Origin: a virus
Reading direction: 5' to 3' (one strand)
DNA: 37,029 nt
Virus record (IMG/VR): IMGVR_UViG_3300042894_001450
Coordinates: 1-37,029 of that record
Of this stretch, positions 30,059 through 37,029 are shown one piece after another (position 1 is the stretch's first letter; the number at the start of each line of letters is the position of its first letter). The position numbers were made by a program, and so were the translations under genes. Under the pieces are notes generated by a model, which was not told the origin of the DNA, made no database searches, and saw only the letters and a program-made list of their open reading frames with translations.

Positions 30059-30394
30059 GTGACCGTCACCGTAACCGTACTCGTCCCCGCCCAAACCATC
30101 AACAACACGCAGACCACGATGTATACCGCCACGGGCGTCACGGCGATCATCGACAAGTTCACCGCTACCAACTACAGCGCGGCCGCCGCGACGATCAGCG
30201 TGAACCTAGTGACGGCCGGCGGAACTGCCGGTAACAACGATTTGATCGTCAAGACCAAGACGTTGCAGGCGTCGGAAACGTACACCTTCCCCGAACTGGT
30301 CGGCCACGTCCTGAACCCCGGTGGGTTCATCTCGACCATCGCCGGGACCGCGTCGGCCATCAACATCCGTGTCTCGGGCCGCGTGGTGACGTAG
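30059..30394 (+). CDS. Small beta-rich virion protein
   Basis: 111 aa from GTG 30059, with AGGAGG nearby, an ideal ribosome site. Beta-strand-rich (VTVTVLVPAQTINNTQTTMY, AATISVNLVTAGG), as in small beta-sandwich virion proteins. It may be a decoration or fibre cap protein. No family is recognised. The next gene starts with TAGTG overlap. Confidence 0.65.
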   Translation: MTVTVTVLVPAQTINNTQTTMYTATGVTAIIDKFTATNYSAAAATISVNLVTAGGTAGNNDLIVKTKTLQASETYTFPELVGHVLNPGGFISTIAGTASAINIRVSGRVVT

Positions 30395-30852
30395 TGGACG
30401 AGGCAGCGCAATCCCTGATTGTCCACTTTGAGAACCTGGACCTGCCGCCCGAAGCGGCGGGCTGGCTCATGGACATCTGGCGCATGACCCAGATGCTGGA
30501 CGACGTGGCGGACGGCGACCCGGTGACGCGTCCGGACCTCGACGCGGTCATTTGGTCCTCGCTGATCAGCATGCCAGCCAATCCGTTCTACCTCGCTAAT
30601 TTTCAGGCTTTGCAGACCGGGCTGGCGTTGCTGGTGATGAAGTGGAAGGCGTCGGACGACGCCGAACGCGCTGGTCAGGCGGACGCCCGGTCCTTCATCT
30701 GGCGCGCTGGGTATTATGACCTGGTGCTATTAGTTGTCCTTTTGACGAAGGGCCACGCAACTGCTATGAAAGACGCCGTAAAGGTCATGCACTTGTACGG
30801 CGAAACGCTGCACGACTACCTGAAGGAGTTTATGCCATGCCGGAACCAATAA
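30394..30852 (+). CDS. Helical protein in the P22 gp14 position
   Basis: 152 aa from GTG 30394, sharing a base with the previous stop. Helix-rich with FENLDLPPEAAGWLMDIWRM, TQMLDDVADGD, NPFYLANFQALQTGLALLVM and YYDLVLLVVLLTKGH. I recall similar sequences in environmental phages without assigned function. The position between needle and ejection genes is that of P22 gp14, but sequence similarity to gp14 is not evident. It may aid virion assembly. Confidence 0.6.
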   Translation: MDEAAQSLIVHFENLDLPPEAAGWLMDIWRMTQMLDDVADGDPVTRPDLDAVIWSSLISMPANPFYLANFQALQTGLALLVMKWKASDDAERAGQADARSFIWRAGYYDLVLLVVLLTKGHATAMKDAVKVMHLYGETLHDYLKEFMPCRNQ

Positions 30853-31565
30853 GTGCAGTTGTCGGTATCGGTTCAGCGATTGCGGGCGCAGGGGCTAGCA
30901 TTTTCGGTTCGAGCCAAGCCTCCAAGTCTGCGGACAAGGCCGCCAAACAGCAAAAAAAGGCGGCTAAAATTGCAGCAGCGCAGCAGAAAGCTGCGTTGGA
31001 ACGTCAGATTGCGCTTCAGGAACCCTTCCGGGAGGTCGGCGTCAACGCGCTGGCGCAGTACCCCAAGGCGGCTGAGTATACGCCGTTTGGCATGCCGCAG
31101 TTCCAGGCTGATCCAGGGTACAACTTCCGCATGGCCGAGGGTATGAAGGCGCTGGAGCGGTCGGCAGCAGCGCGAGGTCTGCTTCAGTCGGGCGGCACGC
31201 TCAAGGGCATTCAGCAGTACGGCCAGAACCTCGCCAGTGACGAATACCAGAACGCCTTTCAGCGATACCTGACTGAGCGCCAAGCCAAGTTGTCTCCTTT
31301 GGAGTACCAGATCGGGCTGGGGCAGGCCGCTGCATCAGGGCAGGCTGCAAATGTCGGCACGACGGCAAACAGCATTAGCGAACTGACGCAGGCACTCGGC
31401 AACATCGGCGCCCAACGCGCGGTGGCGCAGGGCAATATTGCGGCCTCCACGGCGGGCAACATTGGCAATATTTTTGCGCAAGGGGCTGGCGCGTATGGCG
31501 ATTACATGGCCGCGCAGCCGTACCAGAACTATCTTCGGTCCATCACGCCGCAAGGCTTCTACTGA
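30837..31565 (+). CDS. Ejection (DNA transfer) protein, P22 gp7-like
   Basis: 242 aa, overlapping the previous gene by 16 bp, with GAAGGAG before ATG 30837. N-terminal glycine zipper-like helix (SAVVGIGSAIAGAGASIFGS), a charged helix, then MAEGMKALERSAAARGLLQS and GGTLKGIQQYGQNLASDEYQ, common in P22 gp7-type internal proteins. It would leave the head with the DNA and help form a conduit across the envelope. It is the first of three ejection genes. Confidence 0.8.
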   Translation: MPEPISAVVGIGSAIAGAGASIFGSSQASKSADKAAKQQKKAAKIAAAQQKAALERQIALQEPFREVGVNALAQYPKAAEYTPFGMPQFQADPGYNFRMAEGMKALERSAAARGLLQSGGTLKGIQQYGQNLASDEYQNAFQRYLTERQAKLSPLEYQIGLGQAAASGQAANVGTTANSISELTQALGNIGAQRAVAQGNIAASTAGNIGNIFAQGAGAYGDYMAAQPYQNYLRSITPQGFY

Positions 31566-31573
31566 GGTGATCC

Positions 31574-32818
31574 ATGCCTATTGACCCAAGCATCATCGGC
31601 AACGTCATGGCCCCGCAAGCGGTGCAGATGCCGGACATGAACGCCATGATGCGTACCCAGACACAGGGCATGGAGAACATCTACCAGATTGAAGCCGCAC
31701 GGGAAGCACAGGCTGTGGAAGCCGCGAAGGCACAGGAAGACGCTGCCGTCAAGGCATTGCTTCCGGCGTACGCGCATGCGTTCAAGACGGGCGACCTGAG
31801 AACCGCGCTTAGTCTTGCGCCGGCGGAATATCAAGACGGTCTGCTTCCGTACGTTGAGGCTTTGGATGGCAAGCCGATAGAAGAAATCCAAGCTGCGTTG
31901 ATTGGTTCTCTGTCATCTAGCCCCGCAGGGCAAGAAGCGCTGTCCGCTATTCAGCGCGGGCAGACATTTAGTGTTCAGGACCGGCAACAAAAGTTGGCCG
32001 AACTTAAGTACGAGCAAGAACTCGCCGCTGCCGGTCAACCGAAACCTATGTCGGCGTATGAAGCCGCCACTATACGTCTTAGAGAGCAAGAGGCCGCCGC
32101 AGAAGCCGCTCAAAAAGCCGCCGTTGCTTCCGGTGAAGCGCCGCCTGTGCAGTTGCAAAAAGGCGAGCGGTGGAACCCAGAAAAGCAGCGCGTTGAAGCT
32201 GTTCCTGGATCACAAACATACAACAAGCAAAAGTCTGTACAGGCTAAAGATTACGGCGCGGCCAAGAACGCTGTTCGTGAATTGGAAAAAGTGCGCGGTA
32301 CGGTCAAAGCGCTCAAAGATACCACTGGGTATCAAAAAGCTATGGGTACGGGCGCTATTATGTCCAACGTCCCTAACACTCCGCTGTCTACTTTTACCGG
32401 CGCGTATGACTTTCAGACCAAGTATAAAAACCTCAAGGGCGCCGTTGCTACATTGGGCCGCGCAGCAGCGTCACTCCAAGGCAAACTTGGCAATATGGCT
32501 GTGCAGGAATGGAAAACTGTATCCGACGCAATTGCCAATCTTGATCTTGAAAGTATGAGTTCCGCCCAATTGGACGACCAATTGGAGATCATAACCAACG
32601 ATCTTACCGCGCTCGACGCGCAAGTACGCGACGCATACGAAAAGGAATGGGGTGATACGCAGTTTTATGACCCGCTTGAAGGCCAAGGCCCGGCAGAGAC
32701 GTCGCCTAGTGCTGATCGTCCCGCTGGCGTCGGCGTTGATTGGTCACTAGAAGAAGACGCACAAGGCAACCGCGCTTGGGTTAATCCTCAACGCAATAAG
32801 TTTATTGAGGCTAAGTAA
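31574..32818 (+). CDS. Ejection protein, gp20-like position
   Basis: 414 aa. Ala/Glu/Gln-rich and helical, starting MPIDPSIIGNVMAPQAVQMP, with long amphipathic helices (ENIYQIEAAREAQAVEAAKA) and a middle coiled coil (AATIRLREQEAAAEAAQKAA). Size and position fit P22 gp20 (471 aa). It would be an internal virion protein delivered with DNA. From about base 31,950 the codons become AT-richer. Confidence 0.7.
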   Translation: MPIDPSIIGNVMAPQAVQMPDMNAMMRTQTQGMENIYQIEAAREAQAVEAAKAQEDAAVKALLPAYAHAFKTGDLRTALSLAPAEYQDGLLPYVEALDGKPIEEIQAALIGSLSSSPAGQEALSAIQRGQTFSVQDRQQKLAELKYEQELAAAGQPKPMSAYEAATIRLREQEAAAEAAQKAAVASGEAPPVQLQKGERWNPEKQRVEAVPGSQTYNKQKSVQAKDYGAAKNAVRELEKVRGTVKALKDTTGYQKAMGTGAIMSNVPNTPLSTFTGAYDFQTKYKNLKGAVATLGRAAASLQGKLGNMAVQEWKTVSDAIANLDLESMSSAQLDDQLEIITNDLTALDAQVRDAYEKEWGDTQFYDPLEGQGPAETSPSADRPAGVGVDWSLEEDAQGNRAWVNPQRNKFIEAK

Positions 32819-34926
32819 TGGCTTTTGATCTTAAAAGCGCGAAGCCCATCCAGCGCGGTTTTGATCTATCGTCTGCTAAACCAATTGTTGAGCCATCTTA
32901 TGCCGAAACGGCTATGGGTGTTGTTACCGACATACCTTCTACGGTAACTAACATTCCTGGCAGCGCGGCGCGGCTTGCAGGTGGCATTTACGAAGCCGTC
33001 ACCAATCCGGTTGAAACCATTTCGTCAATGGCCGACATCGGCGCTGGCGGCATCCGTAACGCGGCTATAATGGCGGAACGCAACGGAGCGTTGCCGCAAG
33101 GCAGCGTTGATTTTCTTGATAGCTTGAGCGATCCAACAGCCGCCGCAGCGGCGTCGGAAAAAGCCGCGGCGTTTGGCGGCGTAATCGCAGACCGCTGGGG
33201 CAGCGCCGAAAAGATCCGAACGACGCTGCGCGAAGACCCGGTAGGCTTTTTGGGTGATCTTGCCACCATCGTAACGGGTGTTGGCGGCGCGGCGCGTACT
33301 GCGGGTTTGACAAATGTTGGCGGCAAAGTCGGCGCAGTGGCAAACGCTATTGATCCGATTACGCTTGCAAGCAAAGGTGTGAGCGCTGCGGGCCAGCAGA
33401 TTAACCGCATGGTGCCCACCCAAGCTGGCGCTGCGGTACAGACCGCTACGAATTTGTTGCCCAAGGTCGTGCAGCAATTGGAGACGACAGGACGCCGCGT
33501 GTTGGCCGGGCCAAAGGCGCGGGCGTTGGCAGACATCACCGAAGGCCAGAACGTAAACGCGCTTATCGCGTCGTTGGAGCAACCAAGTGTGTTTCCGCGC
33601 ACGGCAGCCGAAGCTGCTGCGGCCACGGGAGCGGCAGAGTATGTCGCGCTGCAACAGCGCTTGGCTCAACGGGGTGGTACAGAAGCGGCTAAACAAGCGA
33701 CAAAAGCCAAGCGGGCTATCGAAACGCCGATTGCTAACATTAAAGGTACGCCTGCACAGCGTGAAGCCGCTATTAAACAACGTAGCGCAATGGCTGACCC
33801 TTTCTATAAGGCAGCAGACGCCGCGTTTATTCCAGAAGACGCGCAACTGAGCGAATTGTTAGGCCGCCCTGAAATCGCGGCGGCGGCGCGAGAGGCAGCT
33901 AAAGACGCTCGCAGCGAGCAACGCACGGTTAAAATGGGCGAGACGCGGGCGCCGGCAGATAAGTGGGGCCTTCTTAGAGAAGAGAACGGTCGCCCAATTT
34001 ACGGCTACACTCGCGTCCCCGGTGAGACGGCACAATACAGCGGGCAATATTTTTCTGATATAATTCAAAAACTAAAGGACAGTTACGACACAAACCCTAC
34101 TTCATCGGAAGCACGGAACGCTAACCGCATTCTTCAAAATACGATTGACGATTTAGAAAACTGGTACGAAACGCGGTCGCCGGACCGTAAGGCTGCCCGC
34201 GATTTGTTTAAAATGTACAGCCGGCCTGTTAACCGCCGTCTTGTTGGTGAAGAGATATTTAGCGCGTTGTCGCCCACAACCAAGCGCGGCGAAAGCGGAT
34301 TGGATTTTGACGCTTTTGCGCGTGCGCTAGAAGACGAACCTGCGACGGTTACAAAGGCGCTGAATTGGCCGTCCAATATGGATTTCAAAAAAGCTGGTTT
34401 TAGCGACGCCGATATAAAAGCTGTTAAAGCAATCGACGCTGAACGAATTAATAAAAATCTCACTGAGGACTTAGAAAAGTTTGGGCGCACAAAAGCGCAA
34501 AGCACTGTCAGCGAAATATACGACGTTAATAAAGGGCCAAATTTTCTTAACACATTTTGGACCTTGTTTAACACTGTCAAACGCGCCGTAGGCGCTAAGA
34601 TAGGCGATAAAGCTATTGCTGAAATGACATTAGAGGCTCTTGACCCCAAATTGGCGGCCAAAGCTCTTAAAGAGATGCAAACAAAGCTAAAGCCCGTACC
34701 TGTTCGCCAGATGCCGGGTATGCCTGCGCCGCCTGCGCCGGTCAAAGGCGCGGCAAAAGTTGTGCGCGCGGCTGCCGCCGGCGCAAGAGAACTGCCGCGT
34801 CCGTCCGCACGTGGTCTAACCGCGACGGGCACCGTAGCAAACACGTTGGCGCAAGCCCGCGAAGACAATCCGAATGCGTTTTTGACCGATGCGTATGGCC
34901 GCACATACGAATATCCTGCGAGGTAA
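32818..34926 (+). CDS. Large ejection protein, gp16-like position
   Basis: 702 aa, sharing a base with the previous stop (TAATG). The N terminus repeats FDLKSAKPIQRG / FDLSSAKPI, followed by Ala/Gly-rich possible membrane-active helices (NIPGSAARLAGGIYEAVTNP), then long charged helices and a proline-rich end. Size and position match P22 gp16 (609 aa). It is probably the last internal protein, inserted into the host envelope during DNA entry. No peptidoglycan hydrolase motif is evident. Confidence 0.7.
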   Translation: MAFDLKSAKPIQRGFDLSSAKPIVEPSYAETAMGVVTDIPSTVTNIPGSAARLAGGIYEAVTNPVETISSMADIGAGGIRNAAIMAERNGALPQGSVDFLDSLSDPTAAAAASEKAAAFGGVIADRWGSAEKIRTTLREDPVGFLGDLATIVTGVGGAARTAGLTNVGGKVGAVANAIDPITLASKGVSAAGQQINRMVPTQAGAAVQTATNLLPKVVQQLETTGRRVLAGPKARALADITEGQNVNALIASLEQPSVFPRTAAEAAAATGAAEYVALQQRLAQRGGTEAAKQATKAKRAIETPIANIKGTPAQREAAIKQRSAMADPFYKAADAAFIPEDAQLSELLGRPEIAAAAREAAKDARSEQRTVKMGETRAPADKWGLLREENGRPIYGYTRVPGETAQYSGQYFSDIIQKLKDSYDTNPTSSEARNANRILQNTIDDLENWYETRSPDRKAARDLFKMYSRPVNRRLVGEEIFSALSPTTKRGESGLDFDAFARALEDEPATVTKALNWPSNMDFKKAGFSDADIKAVKAIDAERINKNLTEDLEKFGRTKAQSTVSEIYDVNKGPNFLNTFWTLFNTVKRAVGAKIGDKAIAEMTLEALDPKLAAKALKEMQTKLKPVPVRQMPGMPAPPAPVKGAAKVVRAAAAGARELPRPSARGLTATGTVANTLAQAREDNPNAFLTDAYGRTYEYPAR

Positions 34927-34930
34927 CAAG

Positions 34931-35191
34931 GTGGATTACCAGGTGCTTTTCAACATCGCCTACGGTCTTGCAGGCATTTTCGGAGGGTACGTCTTGAACC
35001 GCGTTTACTCATCCTTGGATCGACTTGACGACGACGTGCGCAAGTTTCCCACCCACTACGTCCAGAAGGACGACTTCAACATCGCCATGCGCGAGGTGAA
35101 GACGGACATCCGCGAAGGGTTCGCCCAGGTGGACCGCACGCTCAACACGATGTTCGAGCGCATCAACCACATTGCCAACAAACAGCCATGA
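34931..35191 (+). CDS. Membrane protein with coiled-coil tail, lysis region
   Basis: 86 aa from GTG 34931 with GAGG 8 nt upstream; an in-frame ATG at 34889 would sit inside the ejection gene. One N-terminal membrane segment (VLFNIAYGLAGIFGGYVLNR) is followed by a charged coiled coil (DIREGFAQVDRTLNTMFERI). It overlaps the lysozyme start by 4 bp. It could be a holin partner or antiholin, but this is unproven. Confidence 0.65.
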   Translation: MDYQVLFNIAYGLAGIFGGYVLNRVYSSLDRLDDDVRKFPTHYVQKDDFNIAMREVKTDIREGFAQVDRTLNTMFERINHIANKQP

Positions 35192-35634
35192 AGGTCAACG
35201 CCGCAGGTCTGGACTTGATCAAGAGCTTTGAAGGCCTTCGCCTGAAAGCGTACAAGTGCAGCGCGGGCGTGGACACCATCGGTTACGGTCACACGTCGGC
35301 AGCCGGCGAACCCAAGGTGACGCCGGGCATGACGATCACGGCCGCCGAGGCCGAGAAGATACTGGCCCGCGACTTGGGCAAGTACGAGCAGGCGGTCGAT
35401 AAGGCCGTCACCGTCAAGCCGACGCCCAACCAGTTCTCCGCAATGGTCAGCCTCTGCTACAATATCGGCCCCGGCAACTTTGCAGGCTCGTCGGTTGTGC
35501 GGCGCCTGAACGCAGGCGACGTCAAGGGCGCTGCCGAGGCGTTCCTGATGTGGAACAAGGTTCATGGTCGCGCGTTGGCGGGGCTGACCCGCCGCCGTGA
35601 GGCTGAACGCAAACTATTCTTAACCCCGGAGTGA
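35188..35634 (+). CDS. Endolysin, GH24 lysozyme
   Basis: 148 aa. Catalytic glutamate E15 in SFEGLRL, then C24 where T4 lysozyme has Asp20, and T30 in DTIGYGHT: the spacing E-8-C-5-T is exact. Cys in this position is known in some phage lysozymes and is compatible with activity. Later motifs NQFSAMVSLCYNIGPGNFAG and RRREAERKLFL are typical. There is no signal or anchor at the N terminus, so it needs a holin to reach peptidoglycan. Confidence 0.95.
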   Translation: MKVNAAGLDLIKSFEGLRLKAYKCSAGVDTIGYGHTSAAGEPKVTPGMTITAAEAEKILARDLGKYEQAVDKAVTVKPTPNQFSAMVSLCYNIGPGNFAGSSVVRRLNAGDVKGAAEAFLMWNKVHGRALAGLTRRREAERKLFLTPE

Positions 35635-35639
35635 ATAAC

Positions 35640-35816
35640 ATGACTGCACATAAGGCCGTAGCTGCCTTCATCACCAGCCTGGTTGCCCTCATCGGCCTGT
35701 TCGGCGTCTCGACCGGCTGGGTGACGCCCAGCCTGATCGACAGCGTGTCGGTCATCCTCGGCGCGGTCATGACCGCCGTCGTCACCTACATGGTCCCGAA
35801 CCAGCCCAAGGTATGA
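35640..35816 (+). CDS. Probable holin
   Basis: 58 aa from ATG 35640 after GGAGTGA. Two hydrophobic helices (AAFITSLVALIGLFGVSTGW, SVSVILGAVMTAVVTYMVP) with a short turn and small charged ends, directly after the lysozyme. Such a two-pass small protein in this place is most likely the pore that releases the endolysin. The first helix also follows MTAHKAVAAF as in known small holins. Confidence 0.75.
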   Translation: MTAHKAVAAFITSLVALIGLFGVSTGWVTPSLIDSVSVILGAVMTAVVTYMVPNQPKV

Positions 35817-36040
35817 CCTGGCTGGAGATCGCCGCGCTCGCTGTGATGCTTGTAGGGCTTTGCGCTGGAGCCTTTCTCGTATCACAGCGGCCGGCGTTCT
35901 GGGTCGGTCTGGGCGTCGCCGTGTTCAAGAGCCTTCTCCCTCATCTGGCCAAACGCATGACAGCGGAAGAAGAGAAGGCGTATCAGGACTGCGTTCGCCG
36001 GGGCGGCGAGTGGGATCCGTTCCGCAAGCGCTGCAAGTGA
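35813..36040 (+). CDS. Membrane protein of the lysis cassette
   Basis: 75 aa, ATGA overlap with the holin. One strong N-terminal hydrophobic segment (LEIAALAVMLVGLCAGAFLV), a second weaker one (AFWVGLGVAVFKSLL), then a charged tail with two cysteines (YQDCVRRGGEWDPFRKRCK). It may be a spanin-like or accessory lysis protein; no lipobox is seen. It is the last gene of the late operon, and I see no clear terminator behind it. Confidence 0.65.
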   Translation: MTWLEIAALAVMLVGLCAGAFLVSQRPAFWVGLGVAVFKSLLPHLAKRMTAEEEKAYQDCVRRGGEWDPFRKRCK

Positions 36041-36134
36041 AGTCGATGATGACCCCGACCCACTCCTCGTAGGTACCCGGCCCCACGTCTTTGACGTGCT
36101 GGATGGCCGCCTCGATCAGCGCCGCGCGGTTCAT
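35925..36134 (-). CDS. Hypothetical protein, 69 aa, convergent overlap
   Basis: ATG 36134 overlaps the preceding stop as ATGA. The first 30 residues (MNRAALIEAAIQHVKDVGPG, TYEEWVGV) look protein-like; the rest, including CSACG, lies antisense to the end of the late-operon membrane gene by 116 bp. Coupling supports the start, while the C-terminal half may be constrained by the opposite strand. It is the last gene of the leftward operon. Confidence 0.5.
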   Translation of the reverse strand: MNRAALIEAAIQHVKDVGPGTYEEWVGVIIDFTCSACGTDPTRRPGERSPDTPSLLPLSCVWPDEGEGS

Positions 36135-36412
36135 CGCTTACCGTTTAGAATTTCAGAAACACGCCCTTGATTTACGTTAAAGTGAACGGCGATGTCGCTC
36201 AGATGCGCGGCGGGGTTCTGGTGCGCGTAGGCGCAAATCTGCGCTTTCAGGCGGTCAGTCAGCCGCCGCTTCTGGATTGACGCCCGGCGTACAGGACTTT
36301 CTCTTGTAAGCATGGGCAGCGCCACTTGTAGCATGGCACGGGCCGGGTCATCCGGGTCCAGCATTCGGGCCGCCAGTTCAATTATTTCGCGCGCGCGTGG
36401 GATATCACTCAT
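36131..36412 (-). CDS. Helix-turn-helix protein
   Basis: 93 aa. The C-terminal part (LTDRLKAQICAYAHQNPAAH, LSDIAVHFNVNQGRVSEILN, GKR) is a helix-turn-helix of a type frequent in phages. The N-terminal half is helical (AREIIELAARMLDPDDPARA). It is coupled to both neighbours by ATGA. It may regulate the leftward operon or bind the iteron region; partner unknown. Confidence 0.75.
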   Translation of the reverse strand: MSDIPRAREIIELAARMLDPDDPARAMLQVALPMLTRESPVRRASIQKRRLTDRLKAQICAYAHQNPAAHLSDIAVHFNVNQGRVSEILNGKR

Positions 36413-36591
36413 TGCTTCACCTTCTCCAACAGTTCCTGACGCTCCCGCTGCGCCCGCAGCATGGTGTAGCGCTGGTGGATGCGGACCACAAAGGTGGGCC
36501 GCTTGTGGATCGCCACCTCTTCGTCCAGCATTGCCAGCACCTGCTGTTCGTTGCGCTTGGGCAGCACGGCATTCAATGTAAACCAGTTCAC
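36409..36591 (-). CDS. Hypothetical protein, 60 aa
   Basis: GTG 36591 overlaps the helicase stop as GTGA; a much longer open frame upstream only shadows the helicase. Sequence NWFTLNAVLPKRNEQQVLAM and DEEVAIHKRPTFVVRIHQRY is a mixed helix/strand, ending in a charged helix. No family is recognised. The link to the helicase suggests a shared task. Confidence 0.65.
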   Translation of the reverse strand: MNWFTLNAVLPKRNEQQVLAMLDEEVAIHKRPTFVVRIHQRYTMLRAQRERQELLEKVKQ

Positions 36592-37029
36592 CCCTTTAAC
36601 TCCTCTAAAGCTATGTCGGAAATCGCGCGTTTGTCCGCCAGGGCGGCCCAGATGCGCTCGTCTATCGTCTTGTTGGTCAGCATCACGTAGACCCACACGT
36701 CCTTGGTTTGGCCCCCGCGATGGATGCGGCCGACCGTCTGTTCGTACAGTTCCAACGACCACGGCAGCGACAGGAACACCATCTTGTTGCCGCCGTACTG
36801 AAGGTTCAGCCCGTGGCCGGCCGACTTGGGGTGGACGGCCAGCAGCCGGATTTGCCCCTTGTTCCAGCGCTCGACCACGTCGGCGCCGTCGTCCAGCGTC
36901 CACAGGTGCGGGTAGCGGGTCTTCAACTGCGCCAGTTCCTCGACGAAGTTGTAGACGATCAGCGTGTTGTCCTGCTGGTTGCCTTCCAAGATCTCGTCCA
37001 GCAGGTCAAAGCGGTGCCGGGAGAACCAG
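36588..37029 (-). CDS. SNF2/DEAD-like helicase, C-terminal part (runs off the window end)
   Basis: This is the other part of the gene at 1-1118. It contains the second RecA-like domain: TLIVYNFVEELAQLKTRYPH, VHPKSAGHGLNLQYGG (motif V), and motif VI with SLELYEQTVGRIHRGGQTKD. Bases 36778-37029 duplicate the window start with 10 changed codons, 7 synonymous. Stop at 36588 overlaps the next gene. In the closed circle the helicase is about 435 aa. Confidence 0.9.
   Translation of the reverse strand, partial: WFSRHRFDLLDEILEGNQQDNTLIVYNFVEELAQLKTRYPHLWTLDDGADVVERWNKGQIRLLAVHPKSAGHGLNLQYGGNKMVFLSLPWSLELYEQTVGRIHRGGQTKDVWVYVMLTNKTIDERIWAALADKRAISDIALEELKG
36778..37029. repeat. Right copy of the near-identical terminal overlap
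   Basis: Matches 1-252 with 11 substitutions and no gaps. Changes give R to H, M to L and S to R plus seven silent codons, so the two copies look like natural alleles of one gene. Confidence 0.9.

Noticed and set aside
30952-30960. Run of seven A in the gp7-like gene as a programmed frameshift site
   Set aside because: Alternative frames end quickly without a domain, and no downstream RNA structure is evident.
1-37029. tRNA, CRISPR array, integrase, transposase
   Set aside because: I looked for cloverleaf-like ends, regular spacers and recombinase motifs and saw none; a dedicated search could still find a tRNA.

Overview
The window is an essentially complete genome of a tailed double-stranded DNA phage with a P22-like (podovirus-type) head and tail. 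It is GC-rich and very densely coded, with many 1-8 bp start/stop overlaps. GC richness, Shine-Dalgarno sites, sigma70-type promoter boxes and the protein families together suggest a GC-rich proteobacterial host, perhaps an alphaproteobacterium (inference). I found no integrase, CI-like repressor, transposase, tRNA or CRISPR, so it looks lytic, although such absences are weak evidence. The last 252 bases repeat the first 252 bases with 11 substitutions. The sequence therefore closes into a circle of about 36,777 bp, and a helicase gene split between the two ends joins in frame.

Layout. (1) Leftward across the circle junction, from a promoter near 1407-1433: VRR-NUC nuclease, SNF2-like helicase (1118 to 1, then 36778 to 36588), a 60-aa protein, a helix-turn-helix protein and a 69-aa protein, chained by 4-bp overlaps. 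(2) Rightward 1479-7747: a DUF2800/Cas4-like nuclease, a protein in the usual ssDNA-binding (DUF2815) slot, a family A DNA polymerase with proofreading domain, and a large primase-helicase of PrimPol/D5 type. (3) Leftward 11636-7744: about seventeen small genes, including a half-size sliding clamp, an isolated DnaA domain IV protein and several tiny membrane peptides not larger than 60 aa. (4) 11671-12651: divergent promoters, one short rightward gene with terminator, then about 610 bp without genes. That stretch holds 9-bp iteron-like tandem repeats, a perfect DnaA box, a possible G-quadruplex and an AT-rich tandem, and I propose it as the replication origin.

(5) Rightward 12652-36040, the late region: terminase small and large subunits, five small very basic or low-complexity proteins, P22-type portal, a ferritin-like DUF5856-type protein, three tandem adhesins (tailspikes/fibre) with AT-richer DNA, scaffold, P22-type coat, small structural proteins, gp4-like and gp10-like tail factors, a probable needle/knob protein, three ejection proteins, then lysis (membrane protein, GH24 lysozyme, holin, second membrane protein).

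How it fits together: the phage seems to bring its own polymerase, primase-helicase and clamp-like protein, plus a protein able to recognise DnaA boxes next to an intergenic region that contains one. Late genes build a short-tailed virion that ejects internal proteins and binds host polysaccharide through spike proteins. The most original part is the pairing of a stand-alone DnaA DNA-binding domain with an iteron/DnaA-box region on the same genome.
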